A stretch of 64,000 bases of DNA from CALKJU01 sp046349355 (GTDB taxonomy: Bacteria > Pseudomonadota > Alphaproteobacteria > Geminicoccales > Geminicoccaceae): NCBI GenBank assembly GCA_046349355.1, contig JAXMCM010000015.1, forward strand, positions 124,001-188,000. Direction: 5' to 3'. Below the pieces are notes generated by a model that made no database searches, was not told the origin of the DNA, and was given only the letters and a program-made list of their open reading frames with translations. How positions within the stretch are numbered: the stretch's first letter is position 1; every line of letters starts with the position of its first letter. This document shows positions 33,380 to 42,291 of the stretch, in pieces. The position numbers and the translations under genes were made by a program.

Positions 33380-34228
33380 ATGATCGAGAATCGACCCTTC
33401 GGCACCGCCCTCGCCCACGCCGGCCTGATCGCCGGCATAGCCATCCTGGCCCTGCCGCTGTGGGTCGCCTTCAGCGCCAGCACGCTCACCCTGCCCGAAG
33501 TGCTCGAGGCGCCGATGCCCCTCGTTCCCGGCGACCGGCTGATCGAGAATTTCGGCAAGGCGCTGGCCGGCGGCCCGGCGCAACTGGGCGGCGTGAATCT
33601 CGGCTGGCTGCTGTTCAACAGCGTCGTCGTCGCGATCGGCGTCGCCGTCGGCAAGATCGCCATCTCGCTGCTGTCGGCGTTCGCCATCGTCTACTTCCGG
33701 TTTCCCGGCCGCATGCTCGCTTTCTGGACGATCTTCCTGACGCTGATGCTGCCGGTCGAGGTCCGCATCCTGCCGACCTACAAGGTCGTCGCCGACCTCG
33801 GCCTGCTCGACTCCTATACCGGCCTGATCCTGCCGCTGATCGCTTCGGCGACGGCGACCTTCCTGTTCCGCCAGTTCTTCCTGACCATCCCCGACGACCT
33901 CGCCGACGCCGCCCGCATCGACGGCGCCGGCCCGCTGAAATTCTTCTGGGACATGCTGATCCCGCTGTCGCGCACCAACATCGCGGCGCTGTTCGTGATC
34001 CTCTTCATCTACGGCTGGAACCAGTATCTCTGGCCGCTGCTGATCACCACGCGAACCGAGATGACGACCATCGTCGTTGCCATCGGCCGGCTCATCAAGG
34101 CGACCGATGCCGCGGTCGACTGGCCGGTGGTGATGGCAACCGTGCTGCTCGGCCTGCTGCCTCCGGTACTGGTCGTCGCCCTGATGCAGCGCTGGTTCGT
34201 CAAGGGCCTCGTCGAGCCGGAGAAGTAG
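33380..34228 (+). CDS. ugpE: sn-Glycerol-3-phosphate ABC transporter permease UgpE
   Basis: Second membrane subunit, 282 residues, six helices. The N-terminal helix carries GLIAGIAILALPLWVAFSAS; the EAA loop reads DDLADAARIDGAGPLKFFWD; and the conserved VILFIYGWNQYLWPLLITT stretch marks UgpE/MalG-type permeases. The ATG at 33380 comes 14 bp after the ugpA stop. It forms the translocation channel with UgpA and is energised by the UgpC ATPase encoded 5 bp downstream. Confidence 0.92.
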   Translation: MIENRPFGTALAHAGLIAGIAILALPLWVAFSASTLTLPEVLEAPMPLVPGDRLIENFGKALAGGPAQLGGVNLGWLLFNSVVVAIGVAVGKIAISLLSAFAIVYFRFPGRMLAFWTIFLTLMLPVEVRILPTYKVVADLGLLDSYTGLILPLIASATATFLFRQFFLTIPDDLADAARIDGAGPLKFFWDMLIPLSRTNIAALFVILFIYGWNQYLWPLLITTRTEMTTIVVAIGRLIKATDAAVDWPVVMATVLLGLLPPVLVVALMQRWFVKGLVEPEK

Positions 34229-34233
34229 GACGC

Positions 34234-35304
<1,071 letters not shown>

Positions 35305-35389
35305 CACAAGCGCCACAGGGAACGTCACGCTCCCGTCCGCGTTTCATGCAGCCGTTGACAAGTGGCGAAGTGACAACGTGCGACGCATC

Positions 35390-35418
35390 TTTACGCGGGC
35401 GATTAACGTCAACATAAT
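35390..35418 (+). promoter_or_regulatory. Candidate promoter for the M23 peptidase gene
   Basis: TTTACG (35390-35395) and CATAAT (35413-35418) are 17 bp apart, matching consensus at 4 and 5 positions of 6. It lies in an AT-richer stretch after ugpC. The predicted leader is about 70 nt. The position also argues against an upstream GTG start at 35378. Confidence 0.45.
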
Positions 35419-35494
35419 CCGCCCGCCCCAAGATGAAGAGCCGAGACGAAGGCTGCGTTCGCGCGGAAAGGCCTCGCTCAGCCGGAGGATAGGA

Positions 35495-36781
35495 ATGGCC
35501 GGAATCGCCAGGACGCGACAGGCTTTACCCTGCACGCCCGACGAAGAACCACGGCCCCGTCGCAAGCGTTCCCTTTCGTCGTCGACCATGGCGGTCGGCG
35601 GCCTCGTCTATGTCCTGACCGCCGCCCTGACGTTCTGCGCCGTCGGCCTGCTGGCCAGCCGGATGGCGCTGGCGGACAAGGACCAGACCATTGCCGGCCT
35701 GAGTGCCAAGGCGGCGGAGATCCAGGCGCAGCAGGCAGCGGCCGAAGTGCATCATCAGGAGGTCGTCAGCGCCCTCCAGGCCACCACGAGCCAGCAACAG
35801 GAAGCCATCAGCCGCCTGAGCAGCCTGCACGCGGCGGCGAGCCGCGAGTTGCTGGCAGTCGACCAGCGCCTCGCCGAGGCCACCGCCGAGCGCGACAGGG
35901 CCCTGCAGATCGCCCGCTCGCTGGATTCGACCGTGTCGGCGCAGCGGACCGTCGCCAGCACGCAGCGCGAGGCGCTGACGACGTCGCTTGCCGCCCTTGA
36001 ATCACGGGTCGGCGCGCTGGTCTCCGAGCGCGACCTTGCGCGGCGGATCGAGAAAGGCCTGCGCTGGCGGGTCGAGCAGCTCGAGCAGAAGCTGGCGGCC
36101 GCCAATGCCGAGCGCGATTCGATCTCGGCGCATCTCAAGACCTGGGTGTCGAGTCAGGCCGATGCCGTCGCCAAGGTGCTGGCCAAGGCCGGCGTGGAGA
36201 TCGAGGGCATGCTCGATCGCGCCGAGGACGACATGACGGAGGGCACCGGCGGTCCGCTCAACCCGCTCGATGGCGAGGGCGAGACCCAGCTGGCGAGCCT
36301 GTCGCCGGACGTCGCCCCGACCGCCGAGCGGCTCGAGGCCCTGCGCCGGCTGATCGGCTCGCTGCCGCTGGCCCAGCCGCTGGACGAGTACCGCATCATG
36401 AGCGGGTTCGGCGTCCGCAGCGATCCGATCACCCGCCGCCGTGCCTTCCACGAGGGCATCGACCTCAGCGGCAGCTATGACGAGCGCGTGCGCGCCACCC
36501 AGGTCGGGACGGTCGTCCATGCCGGCCGCGACGGCGACTACGGGGTGGTGGTCGAGATCGACCACGGCATGGGCATCTCGACGCGCTTCGCGCATCTCAA
36601 AGGCGTGCTGGTGCGCGAGGGTCAGCGCGTCGCCGTCGGCCAGCCGATCGGGATCATCGGCAGCACCGGCCGCAGCACCGGCCGTCACCTGCACTACGAG
36701 GTGCGGCTCGATGGCAAGGCGATCAACCCGTTGCCCTTCCTCCAGGCAACCGAGCAGTTCGCCGTCGTCGCAGGCGGGTGA
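35495..36781 (+). CDS. M23-family peptidoglycan endopeptidase with coiled-coil stalk
   Basis: Envelope protein of 428 residues. A short basic cytoplasmic tail is followed by one membrane helix (VGGLVYVLTAALTFCAVGLL, about residues 33-52), a long coiled coil rich in Ala, Gln and Glu (about residues 60-225), and a LytM/M23 domain. Zinc ligands are in place: HEGIDLSG (HxxxD) and RHLHYEVR (HxH), with AHLKG between them. It may cut peptide cross-links or, like EnvC/NlpD relatives, regulate amidases, but the metal site looks complete. GGAGG precedes the ATG. It has its own promoter candidate and no evident operon partners. Confidence 0.9.
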   Translation: MAGIARTRQALPCTPDEEPRPRRKRSLSSSTMAVGGLVYVLTAALTFCAVGLLASRMALADKDQTIAGLSAKAAEIQAQQAAAEVHHQEVVSALQATTSQQQEAISRLSSLHAAASRELLAVDQRLAEATAERDRALQIARSLDSTVSAQRTVASTQREALTTSLAALESRVGALVSERDLARRIEKGLRWRVEQLEQKLAAANAERDSISAHLKTWVSSQADAVAKVLAKAGVEIEGMLDRAEDDMTEGTGGPLNPLDGEGETQLASLSPDVAPTAERLEALRRLIGSLPLAQPLDEYRIMSGFGVRSDPITRRRAFHEGIDLSGSYDERVRATQVGTVVHAGRDGDYGVVVEIDHGMGISTRFAHLKGVLVREGQRVAVGQPIGIIGSTGRSTGRHLHYEVRLDGKAINPLPFLQATEQFAVVAGG

Positions 36782-36854
36782 CCGCTCGTCCGCGACGGAT
36801 TGAAGGACGGCGGCGCGTTCCCCAGCTCCGGACTGATGGCGCGAGGGGACGAGC

Positions 36855-37895
36855 ATGATCGCGACCCTGATCGCGTTGGCGGTCGGCCTGGCGTTCGGTG
36901 CGGTCGTCCAGCGCACGCATTTCTGCACCATGGGGGCGATCGCGGACGTCGCCCTGTTCCGCAGCCTCCGCCGGGCCAAAGGTTGGCTGCTGGCGCTCGC
37001 CGTCGCCATGGCCGCGACGCAAGCGGCCATGGCGACCGGCTGGTTGCGTCTCGACGACGGCCCCTATGGCTGGAGCGCGATACCGTGGGCCGCGGCAGTG
37101 TCCGGCGGCGTCGCGTTCGGCTTCGGCATGGTGCTTGCCGGCGGCTGCATCAGCCGCAATCTCGCCCGCGCCGGAGCCGGCAGCCTGAAGGCTGTGGTGA
37201 CGCTCGTGCTGGCTGCCACCGTCGGTGCCGTCACGTTGGCTGTCATGGCAACGCCAACGGCAAGCACTTTCCTGCGCGGGCTCGACGTCGACCTGTCGGG
37301 TCCGGTTGCCACCACCATCAGAGGCATCACCGGTCTGGGCGTTGCGCTCGCCATGGGGTTGTATTGCGTCGCCGATCGGCGACTCCGGCAGAACCCGCGC
37401 GAATTGTGGGGCGGCATCGCCATCGGCAGCCTCGTACCCGTCGCCTGGATCGCCGGGCACTTCGCCACCGCCCCGTCGGCTGCCGGCGGCCTGACCTTCG
37501 CCATCCCCCTCGCCTCGACGCTGGCAAGTGCGACGCAGCCCCCGCTGTCGCTGCCGGGCTTCGCGGCCGGCCTCGTCGGCGGCGCGATCGCTGGCGCCCA
37601 CGGAATGGCGAGGCTCGACCGCCAGCTCCGCATCGAGACGTTCACCGGCTCGTCGGACATGATCCGTCACCTGGTGGGCGGCGTATTGATGGGCGTGGGT
37701 GGCAGTCTTGCCGGAGGCTGCACGGTCGGGCACGGGATTACCGGATTGGCCGCACTGGCGCCGGTATCCGCGCTTGCGGTGGGCGGCATGATCGTGGGCT
37801 GTCTGTGGGCCTTGCGCTGGTTGGAGACCGGCCGGTTGCTGTCCGCGAGGCGATCGCCCCCGGCCGGAACCGGCCCGTCACTCTCCGCGCGATGA
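36855..37895 (+). CDS. YeeE/YedE-family sulfur transporter (TsuA-like)
   Basis: Inner-membrane protein of 346 residues with about ten helices. The cysteine motifs that mark YeeE/YedE transporters are present: THFCTMGAIAD (C24), VLAGGCISRNLARAGAGS (C98) and SLAGGCTVGHGITGLAAL. In characterised members these cysteines pass thiosulfate across the membrane. The start ATG has GAGGGGA just upstream. The ArsR regulator, TIGR02186 protein and stress protein that follow suggest a reduced-sulfur uptake or response cluster. The substrate could be thiosulfate or another sulfur compound. Confidence 0.87.
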   Translation: MIATLIALAVGLAFGAVVQRTHFCTMGAIADVALFRSLRRAKGWLLALAVAMAATQAAMATGWLRLDDGPYGWSAIPWAAAVSGGVAFGFGMVLAGGCISRNLARAGAGSLKAVVTLVLAATVGAVTLAVMATPTASTFLRGLDVDLSGPVATTIRGITGLGVALAMGLYCVADRRLRQNPRELWGGIAIGSLVPVAWIAGHFATAPSAAGGLTFAIPLASTLASATQPPLSLPGFAAGLVGGAIAGAHGMARLDRQLRIETFTGSSDMIRHLVGGVLMGVGGSLAGGCTVGHGITGLAALAPVSALAVGGMIVGCLWALRWLETGRLLSARRSPPAGTGPSLSAR

Positions 37896-38005
37896 ACGTC
37901 TGTTACCCGAATCCTACTTGCGTTCCTGCTACTTATACTCCAAAAGTGGTAGGCGCAGCTTTCCTAAACGAGCCGACCGCTCGCGGTTCCGGCTATTGAG
38001 GTCCC

Positions 38006-38362
38006 ATGTCAAGCGCCAGCCTCCAACAGCACTTCAAGAAAGCTAGTCGCGTGCTCAAGGCGATGAGCAACCCCCATCGGCTGCACATCCTCTGCGAGCT
38101 GCAGGGCGAGGAGTGCTCGGTCGGCGAGCTGGTGCGTCGCGTCGGTCTCAGCCAGTCGGCCCTGTCGCAGCATCTGGCGCGACTACGGCGCGATGAGCTG
38201 GTGACGACCCGTCGCGAGGCGCAGACCATTCACTACAGCTTGGCTTCGAGCGAGATACGGGCGATCCTGCAGACCCTGCAGAAGATCTATACGGAGCAGG
38301 CAGCCCGGGGTGGCGAGTCTCCCGCACGCAGCAAGTCGCCAAGGGTCGCTGCCCGCGGCTAG
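38006..38362 (+). CDS. ArsR-family winged-helix regulator, SqrR/BigR/YgaV-like
   Basis: Cytosolic DNA-binding repressor of 118 residues. The ArsR core is clear: ASRVLKAMSNPHRLHILCEL, then the helix-turn-helix SVGELVRRVGLSQSALSQHL and the wing RRDELVTTRREAQTIHYSLA. Sequence and neighbours match the persulfide-sensing SqrR/BigR/YgaV branch. The sensing pair is altered, however: Cys30 (in HILC) is kept, the C-terminal Cys expected near KIYC is Thr96, and an extra Cys stands at residue 37 (GEECSV). It follows the YeeE/YedE gene after a 110-bp gap of lower GC. Probable targets are its own gene and its neighbours. Confidence 0.88.
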   Translation: MSSASLQQHFKKASRVLKAMSNPHRLHILCELQGEECSVGELVRRVGLSQSALSQHLARLRRDELVTTRREAQTIHYSLASSEIRAILQTLQKIYTEQAARGGESPARSKSPRVAARG

Positions 38363-39122
38363 GCGTTCCCGGCGCGGCGTTCGCTGGATTGCTGCCCTTG
38401 CCCTGGGCGGGTGTGTCGCTTTCGGCACCAACCGGGTCGTTGGCCTCGACGCCGACCTTTCCCACCATCTGATCGCGATCACGACGGCCTTCACCGGCAC
38501 GGACGTGCTGTTGTTCGGCGTCGTCGACGAGCCCGGCAGCGATGTCGCCGTGGTGGTGCAGGGGCCGGTGGGCGACCAGATCGTGCGCCGCAAGACGCGC
38601 GTCGGCCTGATCTGGCTGAACACAGACCAGATGCGTTTTCGCGGGGTCCCGGCGTTCTATGCCGCCGCCGCCAGCAAGCCGCTGGACGAGATCGCTCGTC
38701 CGACGGTGCTGCAGCGTCATGGCATCGGCGTGCAGAACCTGCGGATCAGGGCGGCGACGAGCCAGCAGGGCGATCCCGCCCGCGAGGCCGAGTTCCGCGA
38801 CGCGCTGATCCGCAACAAGCAGCGCCAGGGCCTCTACGCCCGCGAGATCGGCGAGGTGAGCTTCCTCGGCCGCAGCCTGTTCCGCACGCGACTTGCCTTT
38901 CCCGCGAACGTGCCGCCGGGCAGCTACCAGGTGCAGGTCTTCCAGCTGCGCAATCGCGGTGTCACCAACGCCCAGTCCAGCCCGCTGGGCATCTCGAAGA
39001 TCGGGCTGGAGGCCGACCTGTTCGACCTGGCGCACCAGCAGTCGGCCCTCTACGGGCTGGGCTCGATCCTGCTCGCGGGGCTTGCCGGCTGGGCCGGCTA
39101 TGCGATGTTCCGCAAGCGATGA
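38310..39122 (+). CDS. TIGR02186-family membrane protein
   Basis: A 270-residue envelope protein with an N-terminal hydrophobic signal or anchor (GVRWIAALALGGCVAFG), a beta-rich extracytoplasmic domain starting LDADLSHHLIAITTAFTGTD and containing VVVQGPVGDQIVRRKTRVG, and one C-terminal helix (LGSILLAGLAGWAGYAMF). This layout matches the alphaproteobacterial TIGR02186 family, often found beside sulfite/sulfur exporters. The first in-frame start is a GTG lying inside the end of the arsR gene (53-bp overlap); no other start is convincing. Function unknown; the neighbourhood suggests sulfur-compound transport. Confidence 0.8.
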   Translation: MASLPHAASRQGSLPAARRSRRGVRWIAALALGGCVAFGTNRVVGLDADLSHHLIAITTAFTGTDVLLFGVVDEPGSDVAVVVQGPVGDQIVRRKTRVGLIWLNTDQMRFRGVPAFYAAAASKPLDEIARPTVLQRHGIGVQNLRIRAATSQQGDPAREAEFRDALIRNKQRQGLYAREIGEVSFLGRSLFRTRLAFPANVPPGSYQVQVFQLRNRGVTNAQSSPLGISKIGLEADLFDLAHQQSALYGLGSILLAGLAGWAGYAMFRKR

Positions 39123-39598
39123 CCACGCCCGTCCCGCAGGCCCAGCGCGTCTTCCTCGTCGTCGTCGACGAGTCGGAGGAGATGCGCAATGCGCTCCGCT
39201 TCGCCTGCCGCCGCGCCCAGCGCACGCAGGGTCGCGTCGCCCTGCTCTACGTCATCGAGCCGGTCGAGTTCCAGCACTGGCTTGGCGTCGGCCGGGTCAT
39301 GGAGGAAGAGGCGCGGGCGGAGGCCGAGCGGCGGATGCAGACGCTCGCCGCCGAGGTCAACACGCAGACCGGGACGATGCCGGTGGTCCACATCCGCGAA
39401 GGCGACCGCGCCGAGGAACTGGTCAAGCTGCTGAACGAGGAAGAGGGGATCTCGCTGCTCGTCCTGGCGACAGCGGTGGGCTCGAACCCGGGGCCGCTGG
39501 TGACCTACCTGATGTCGAACATCGGCCGCGGCATCCGCATCCCGGTGACGCTGGTGCCGGGCCAGATGACCGATGCCGAGATCGACGCCGTCACCTGA
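39119..39598 (+). CDS. Universal stress protein (UspA domain)
   Basis: Cytosolic single UspA domain of 159 residues: RVFLVVVDESEEMRNALRFA at the N-terminus, RVALLYVIEPVEFQHWLGVG, and a nucleotide-loop-like LVLATAVGSNPGPLVTYL near the C-terminus. The classical GxxGxxG ATP loop is not obvious, so it may belong to the non-ATP-binding group. The ATG overlaps the preceding stop (ATGA), tying it to the TIGR02186 gene. The convergent aguB gene ends 12 bp away. Confidence 0.85.
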   Translation: MTTPVPQAQRVFLVVVDESEEMRNALRFACRRAQRTQGRVALLYVIEPVEFQHWLGVGRVMEEEARAEAERRMQTLAAEVNTQTGTMPVVHIREGDRAEELVKLLNEEEGISLLVLATAVGSNPGPLVTYLMSNIGRGIRIPVTLVPGQMTDAEIDAVT

Positions 39599-39610
39599 CC
39601 GGCGCCAGGA

Positions 39611-40489
39611 TCACACCGAAGGCTCGTTGCCGTCGAAGGTGAGCAGCGGCAGGTAGAGCTCGGGCCGGCGGTCGCGGAACAGACCCCAGCTCGCCCGCGC
39701 TGTCGCCAGGGCGTCGAGGTCCAGCGTCTGCACGAGGATCGCCTCCTCGTCGCGTGGTGCCTCGACGATCACCTCGCCGGTCCCGTCGGCGATGAACGAA
39801 GTGCCGTAGAAGGTCAGCGAACAGCTGTCGCCGACCTCGATCCCGATCCGGTTCGCGGCCACCACCGGCAGCATGTTGGCCGCCGCATGCCCCTGCATGA
39901 CCCGTTGCCAGTGCCGGCGGCTGTCGAGCCCGGGCGCCTGGGGCTCCGAGCCGATGGCGGTGGGATAGAGCAGGATCTCGGCGCCCATCACGGCCATCGC
40001 CCGGGCCGCCTCGGGAAACCACTGGTCCCAGCAGATCCCGACGCCGATGCAGCCGACATGCGTGTGCCAGACCCGGAAGCCGGTGTCGCCGGGCGTGAAG
40101 TAGTACTTCTCCTCGTAGCCCGGACCATCGGGAATGTGGCTCTTTCGGTAGACGCCGAGGACCTGCCCGTCGGCGTCGATCACCGCCAGCGAGTTGAAGT
40201 AGGTGTTGTTGGCCCGCTCGAAGAAGCTGACGGGCAGGACGACCCCGAGCTCGGCGGCGAGGCGGCTCATCCTGGCGATCAGCGGGCTGCCCTCGTAGCG
40301 CTGCGCCAGGGCGAAGTAGTCCGCCTTGCGGTCCTTGCAGAAATAGGGGGTCTCGAAGAGTTCCTGCAGCAGCACGAGCCCGGCGCCGCGGGCCACCGCA
40401 AGGCGCACGAGACGCTCGGCTCGCGCGACGTTCGCATCGCGGTCCCAGTCGCAGGCCATCTGTGTGGCGGCAACCGTCAGCCGTCGCAT
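39611..40489 (-). CDS. aguB: N-carbamoylputrescine amidase (nitrilase superfamily)
   Basis: Cytosolic carbon-nitrogen hydrolase of 292 residues; the best fit is AguB, releasing putrescine from N-carbamoylputrescine. The catalytic triad is visible as Glu43 (LLQELFE), Lys116 (YRKSHIP) and Cys153 (GICWDQWFPE). The stretches PYFCKDRKADYF, IPDGPGYEEKYYFTPGD and ILLYPTAIGSEPQAPGLDS are characteristic of AguB rather than other nitrilases. No agmatine deiminase (aguA) is adjacent, so the partner must be elsewhere or the substrate may differ. Confidence 0.88.
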   Translation of the reverse strand: MRRLTVAATQMACDWDRDANVARAERLVRLAVARGAGLVLLQELFETPYFCKDRKADYFALAQRYEGSPLIARMSRLAAELGVVLPVSFFERANNTYFNSLAVIDADGQVLGVYRKSHIPDGPGYEEKYYFTPGDTGFRVWHTHVGCIGVGICWDQWFPEAARAMAVMGAEILLYPTAIGSEPQAPGLDSRRHWQRVMQGHAAANMLPVVAANRIGIEVGDSCSLTFYGTSFIADGTGEVIVEAPRDEEAILVQTLDLDALATARASWGLFRDRRPELYLPLLTFDGNEPSV

Positions 40490-40791
40490 CGCCCCTCCGC
40501 GACCATCCGGCGGGCACTATGCGAAACCCCTCGGGGCAAGGCCAGCCGGAAAACGGCGCCATCAACTGGCGTTTGGATTGGCCCGGCTGCAACGCTGCGC
40601 AGGCTCTCGGGCTCCGTCGTGCCTTCCCGCGAGACCACTGCCGTGCTGCCTCAACCGCGGGGCGCAACTGCAACGGTGCCCGACCGACCGCGGCGATATC
40701 GGTCGTGCACCGTTGGCGGCACGGCCGGCGAGCGTTAACACGCGCGGTAGCCGTGGGGCCGGCTTGGTGACCATCACGGGAGAACGCCTCG
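40490..40791. other. Divergent intergenic region, aguB / DUF6065-oxygenase
   Basis: 302 bp between divergent genes should hold promoters for both. I see no convincing -35/-10 pair, long inverted repeat, tRNA or small open frame. The ribosome site GGGAG of the rightward gene lies at its end. Confidence 0.5.
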
Positions 40792-42267
40792 ATGCGGCTG
40801 GAATGCTTCACCATCGGCGAATGGATCGGCGAGTTCGTGCCGGCTAGGCCCGACCGCGAGTGGATGGACCAGTTCGCCGACCGCCACGCCTATCGCTGCC
40901 TGCCGCTCGCCATCGCCAACAGCTATGGCTGGCAGATCCTGTCGCCCTGCCAGGTCGACATCGAGTTCAACGGCGGCACCCGGCAGGACGACCTCAAGGT
41001 CACGAGCCCGGATGGGCCCACCCCGCTCGACGCGGTGGCCAAGTCGAACTTCTCGCGCGGCATCGTCACCCTGCACACCGGGTACCTGTTCCGCACCAGC
41101 CCGGACTGGCAGCTGATCGCCACCGGCCCGTTCAATGCGCCGAAGGACGGCCTGACGCCGCTCACCGGCGTGATCGAGACCAACTGGCTCCCCTATCCGT
41201 TCACGATGAACTGGCAGGTGACGCGACCCGGCACCTACAGCTTCGCCAAGGGCGAGCCGATCTGCCACATCCTGCCGGTGCCGATCGGCGCGCTCGATGA
41301 GGTGGTCCCTGAGATCCATCGGCTGACCGACGATCCCGAGCTCCTGGCCGAGCACGAGGCGTTCCGCGGCAAGCGCGAGGAGTTCATGAAGCGCTTCCGC
41401 GCCGGCGATCCGGAAACGCTCAAGCAGGCCTGGCAGCGCTTCTACTTCCGTGGCCAGCTGCCGAGCGGCCGGAAGGCGCCGGCAACGCACACCAACAAGC
41501 TCCGGCTGGCGGCGCCGGTCGACCGGCGCGGGGTACCGACCAGCCGCGAGCGCATCCCGCAGGACATGGACCAGCCGTCGACGCCGCAGGAGGCCGCCGT
41601 GCAGCCTGACCCCATCGCGACCGCGGGTGCGGCCCAGCCGACGGAGCCTCGCCGGATCCCGACCTATCGGGCGATCCAGCGCCAGGCCGACACGGACGCG
41701 ATCCTCTATCACGAGGGCCTGCTGACGCCCGAGCAGTGCCGGATCCTGATGGACACCTTCGAGCGCCATCACAACCTGACCGCACCCAACCAGGACAAGT
41801 TCTTCGACAGCCGGGTCATCTGGATGACCAGCCTGCCGCGCGAGGCCGTCGAGGCCCTGCGCATCATGCAGCAGGCCCGCTACGTCGCCTGCCACCTGGT
41901 CGGCCGGTTCTTCCGGCACGAGCGGCCGCTCTATGACGACGCCCCGCAGCTGGTGAAGTGGCCGACCGGGTTCGCCATGCCGGTGCATGCCGACAACCAG
42001 CATCCCGACGGCTCGGCCAACGGCACGCCGCACCGCCTCTATGCCGGCGTCGTCTACCTCAACGACAACTTCAAGGGCGGCATGCTCTACCTCGACAAGC
42101 TCGAGGTGGCGATCGTACCCAAGCCCGGCCTGTTGATCGGCTTCCGTGGCGACGGCACGCACACCCACGGCGTGTCGAAGGTGATGGCCGGCGAACGCTA
42201 TACCATGCCGATGTGGTTCACCGACGACATCAGCCGGGCGGATCGCAGCCTGTTCAAGGTGTTCTGA
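40792..42267 (+). CDS. DUF6065 domain fused to 2-oxoglutarate/Fe(II) oxygenase
   Basis: A 491-residue two-part protein. Residues 1 to about 230 match the DUF6065 pattern: EWMDQFADRHAYRCLPLAIA, TLHTGYLFRTSPDWQL and TNWLPYPFTMNWQVTRPGTY. After a linker rich in Pro, Gln and Ala comes a prolyl 4-hydroxylase-like oxygenase (about 285-491). Iron ligands are H399 and D401 (PVHADNQHPDG) with a distal His at 457 or 459 (DGTHTHGVSK); R469 is a candidate 2-oxoglutarate ligand. No signal peptide is visible. GGGAG precedes the ATG. The fusion suggests oxidation of a peptide or small molecule bound by the DUF6065 part; the real substrate is unknown. Confidence 0.8.
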   Translation: MRLECFTIGEWIGEFVPARPDREWMDQFADRHAYRCLPLAIANSYGWQILSPCQVDIEFNGGTRQDDLKVTSPDGPTPLDAVAKSNFSRGIVTLHTGYLFRTSPDWQLIATGPFNAPKDGLTPLTGVIETNWLPYPFTMNWQVTRPGTYSFAKGEPICHILPVPIGALDEVVPEIHRLTDDPELLAEHEAFRGKREEFMKRFRAGDPETLKQAWQRFYFRGQLPSGRKAPATHTNKLRLAAPVDRRGVPTSRERIPQDMDQPSTPQEAAVQPDPIATAGAAQPTEPRRIPTYRAIQRQADTDAILYHEGLLTPEQCRILMDTFERHHNLTAPNQDKFFDSRVIWMTSLPREAVEALRIMQQARYVACHLVGRFFRHERPLYDDAPQLVKWPTGFAMPVHADNQHPDGSANGTPHRLYAGVVYLNDNFKGGMLYLDKLEVAIVPKPGLLIGFRGDGTHTHGVSKVMAGERYTMPMWFTDDISRADRSLFKVF

Positions 42268-42291
42268 CCGCCCGGCGGGCGGATACCGGCC

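Noticed and set aside
35355..35360. TTGACA after ugpC
   Set aside because: No -10 at proper spacing; the TTTACG/CATAAT pair at 35390-35418 is better.
37914..37960. Repeated CTACTT units and a loose CTAC/GTAG inverted repeat before arsR
   Set aside because: Possible ArsR operator, but the symmetry is poor and I could not define arms longer than about 5 bp.
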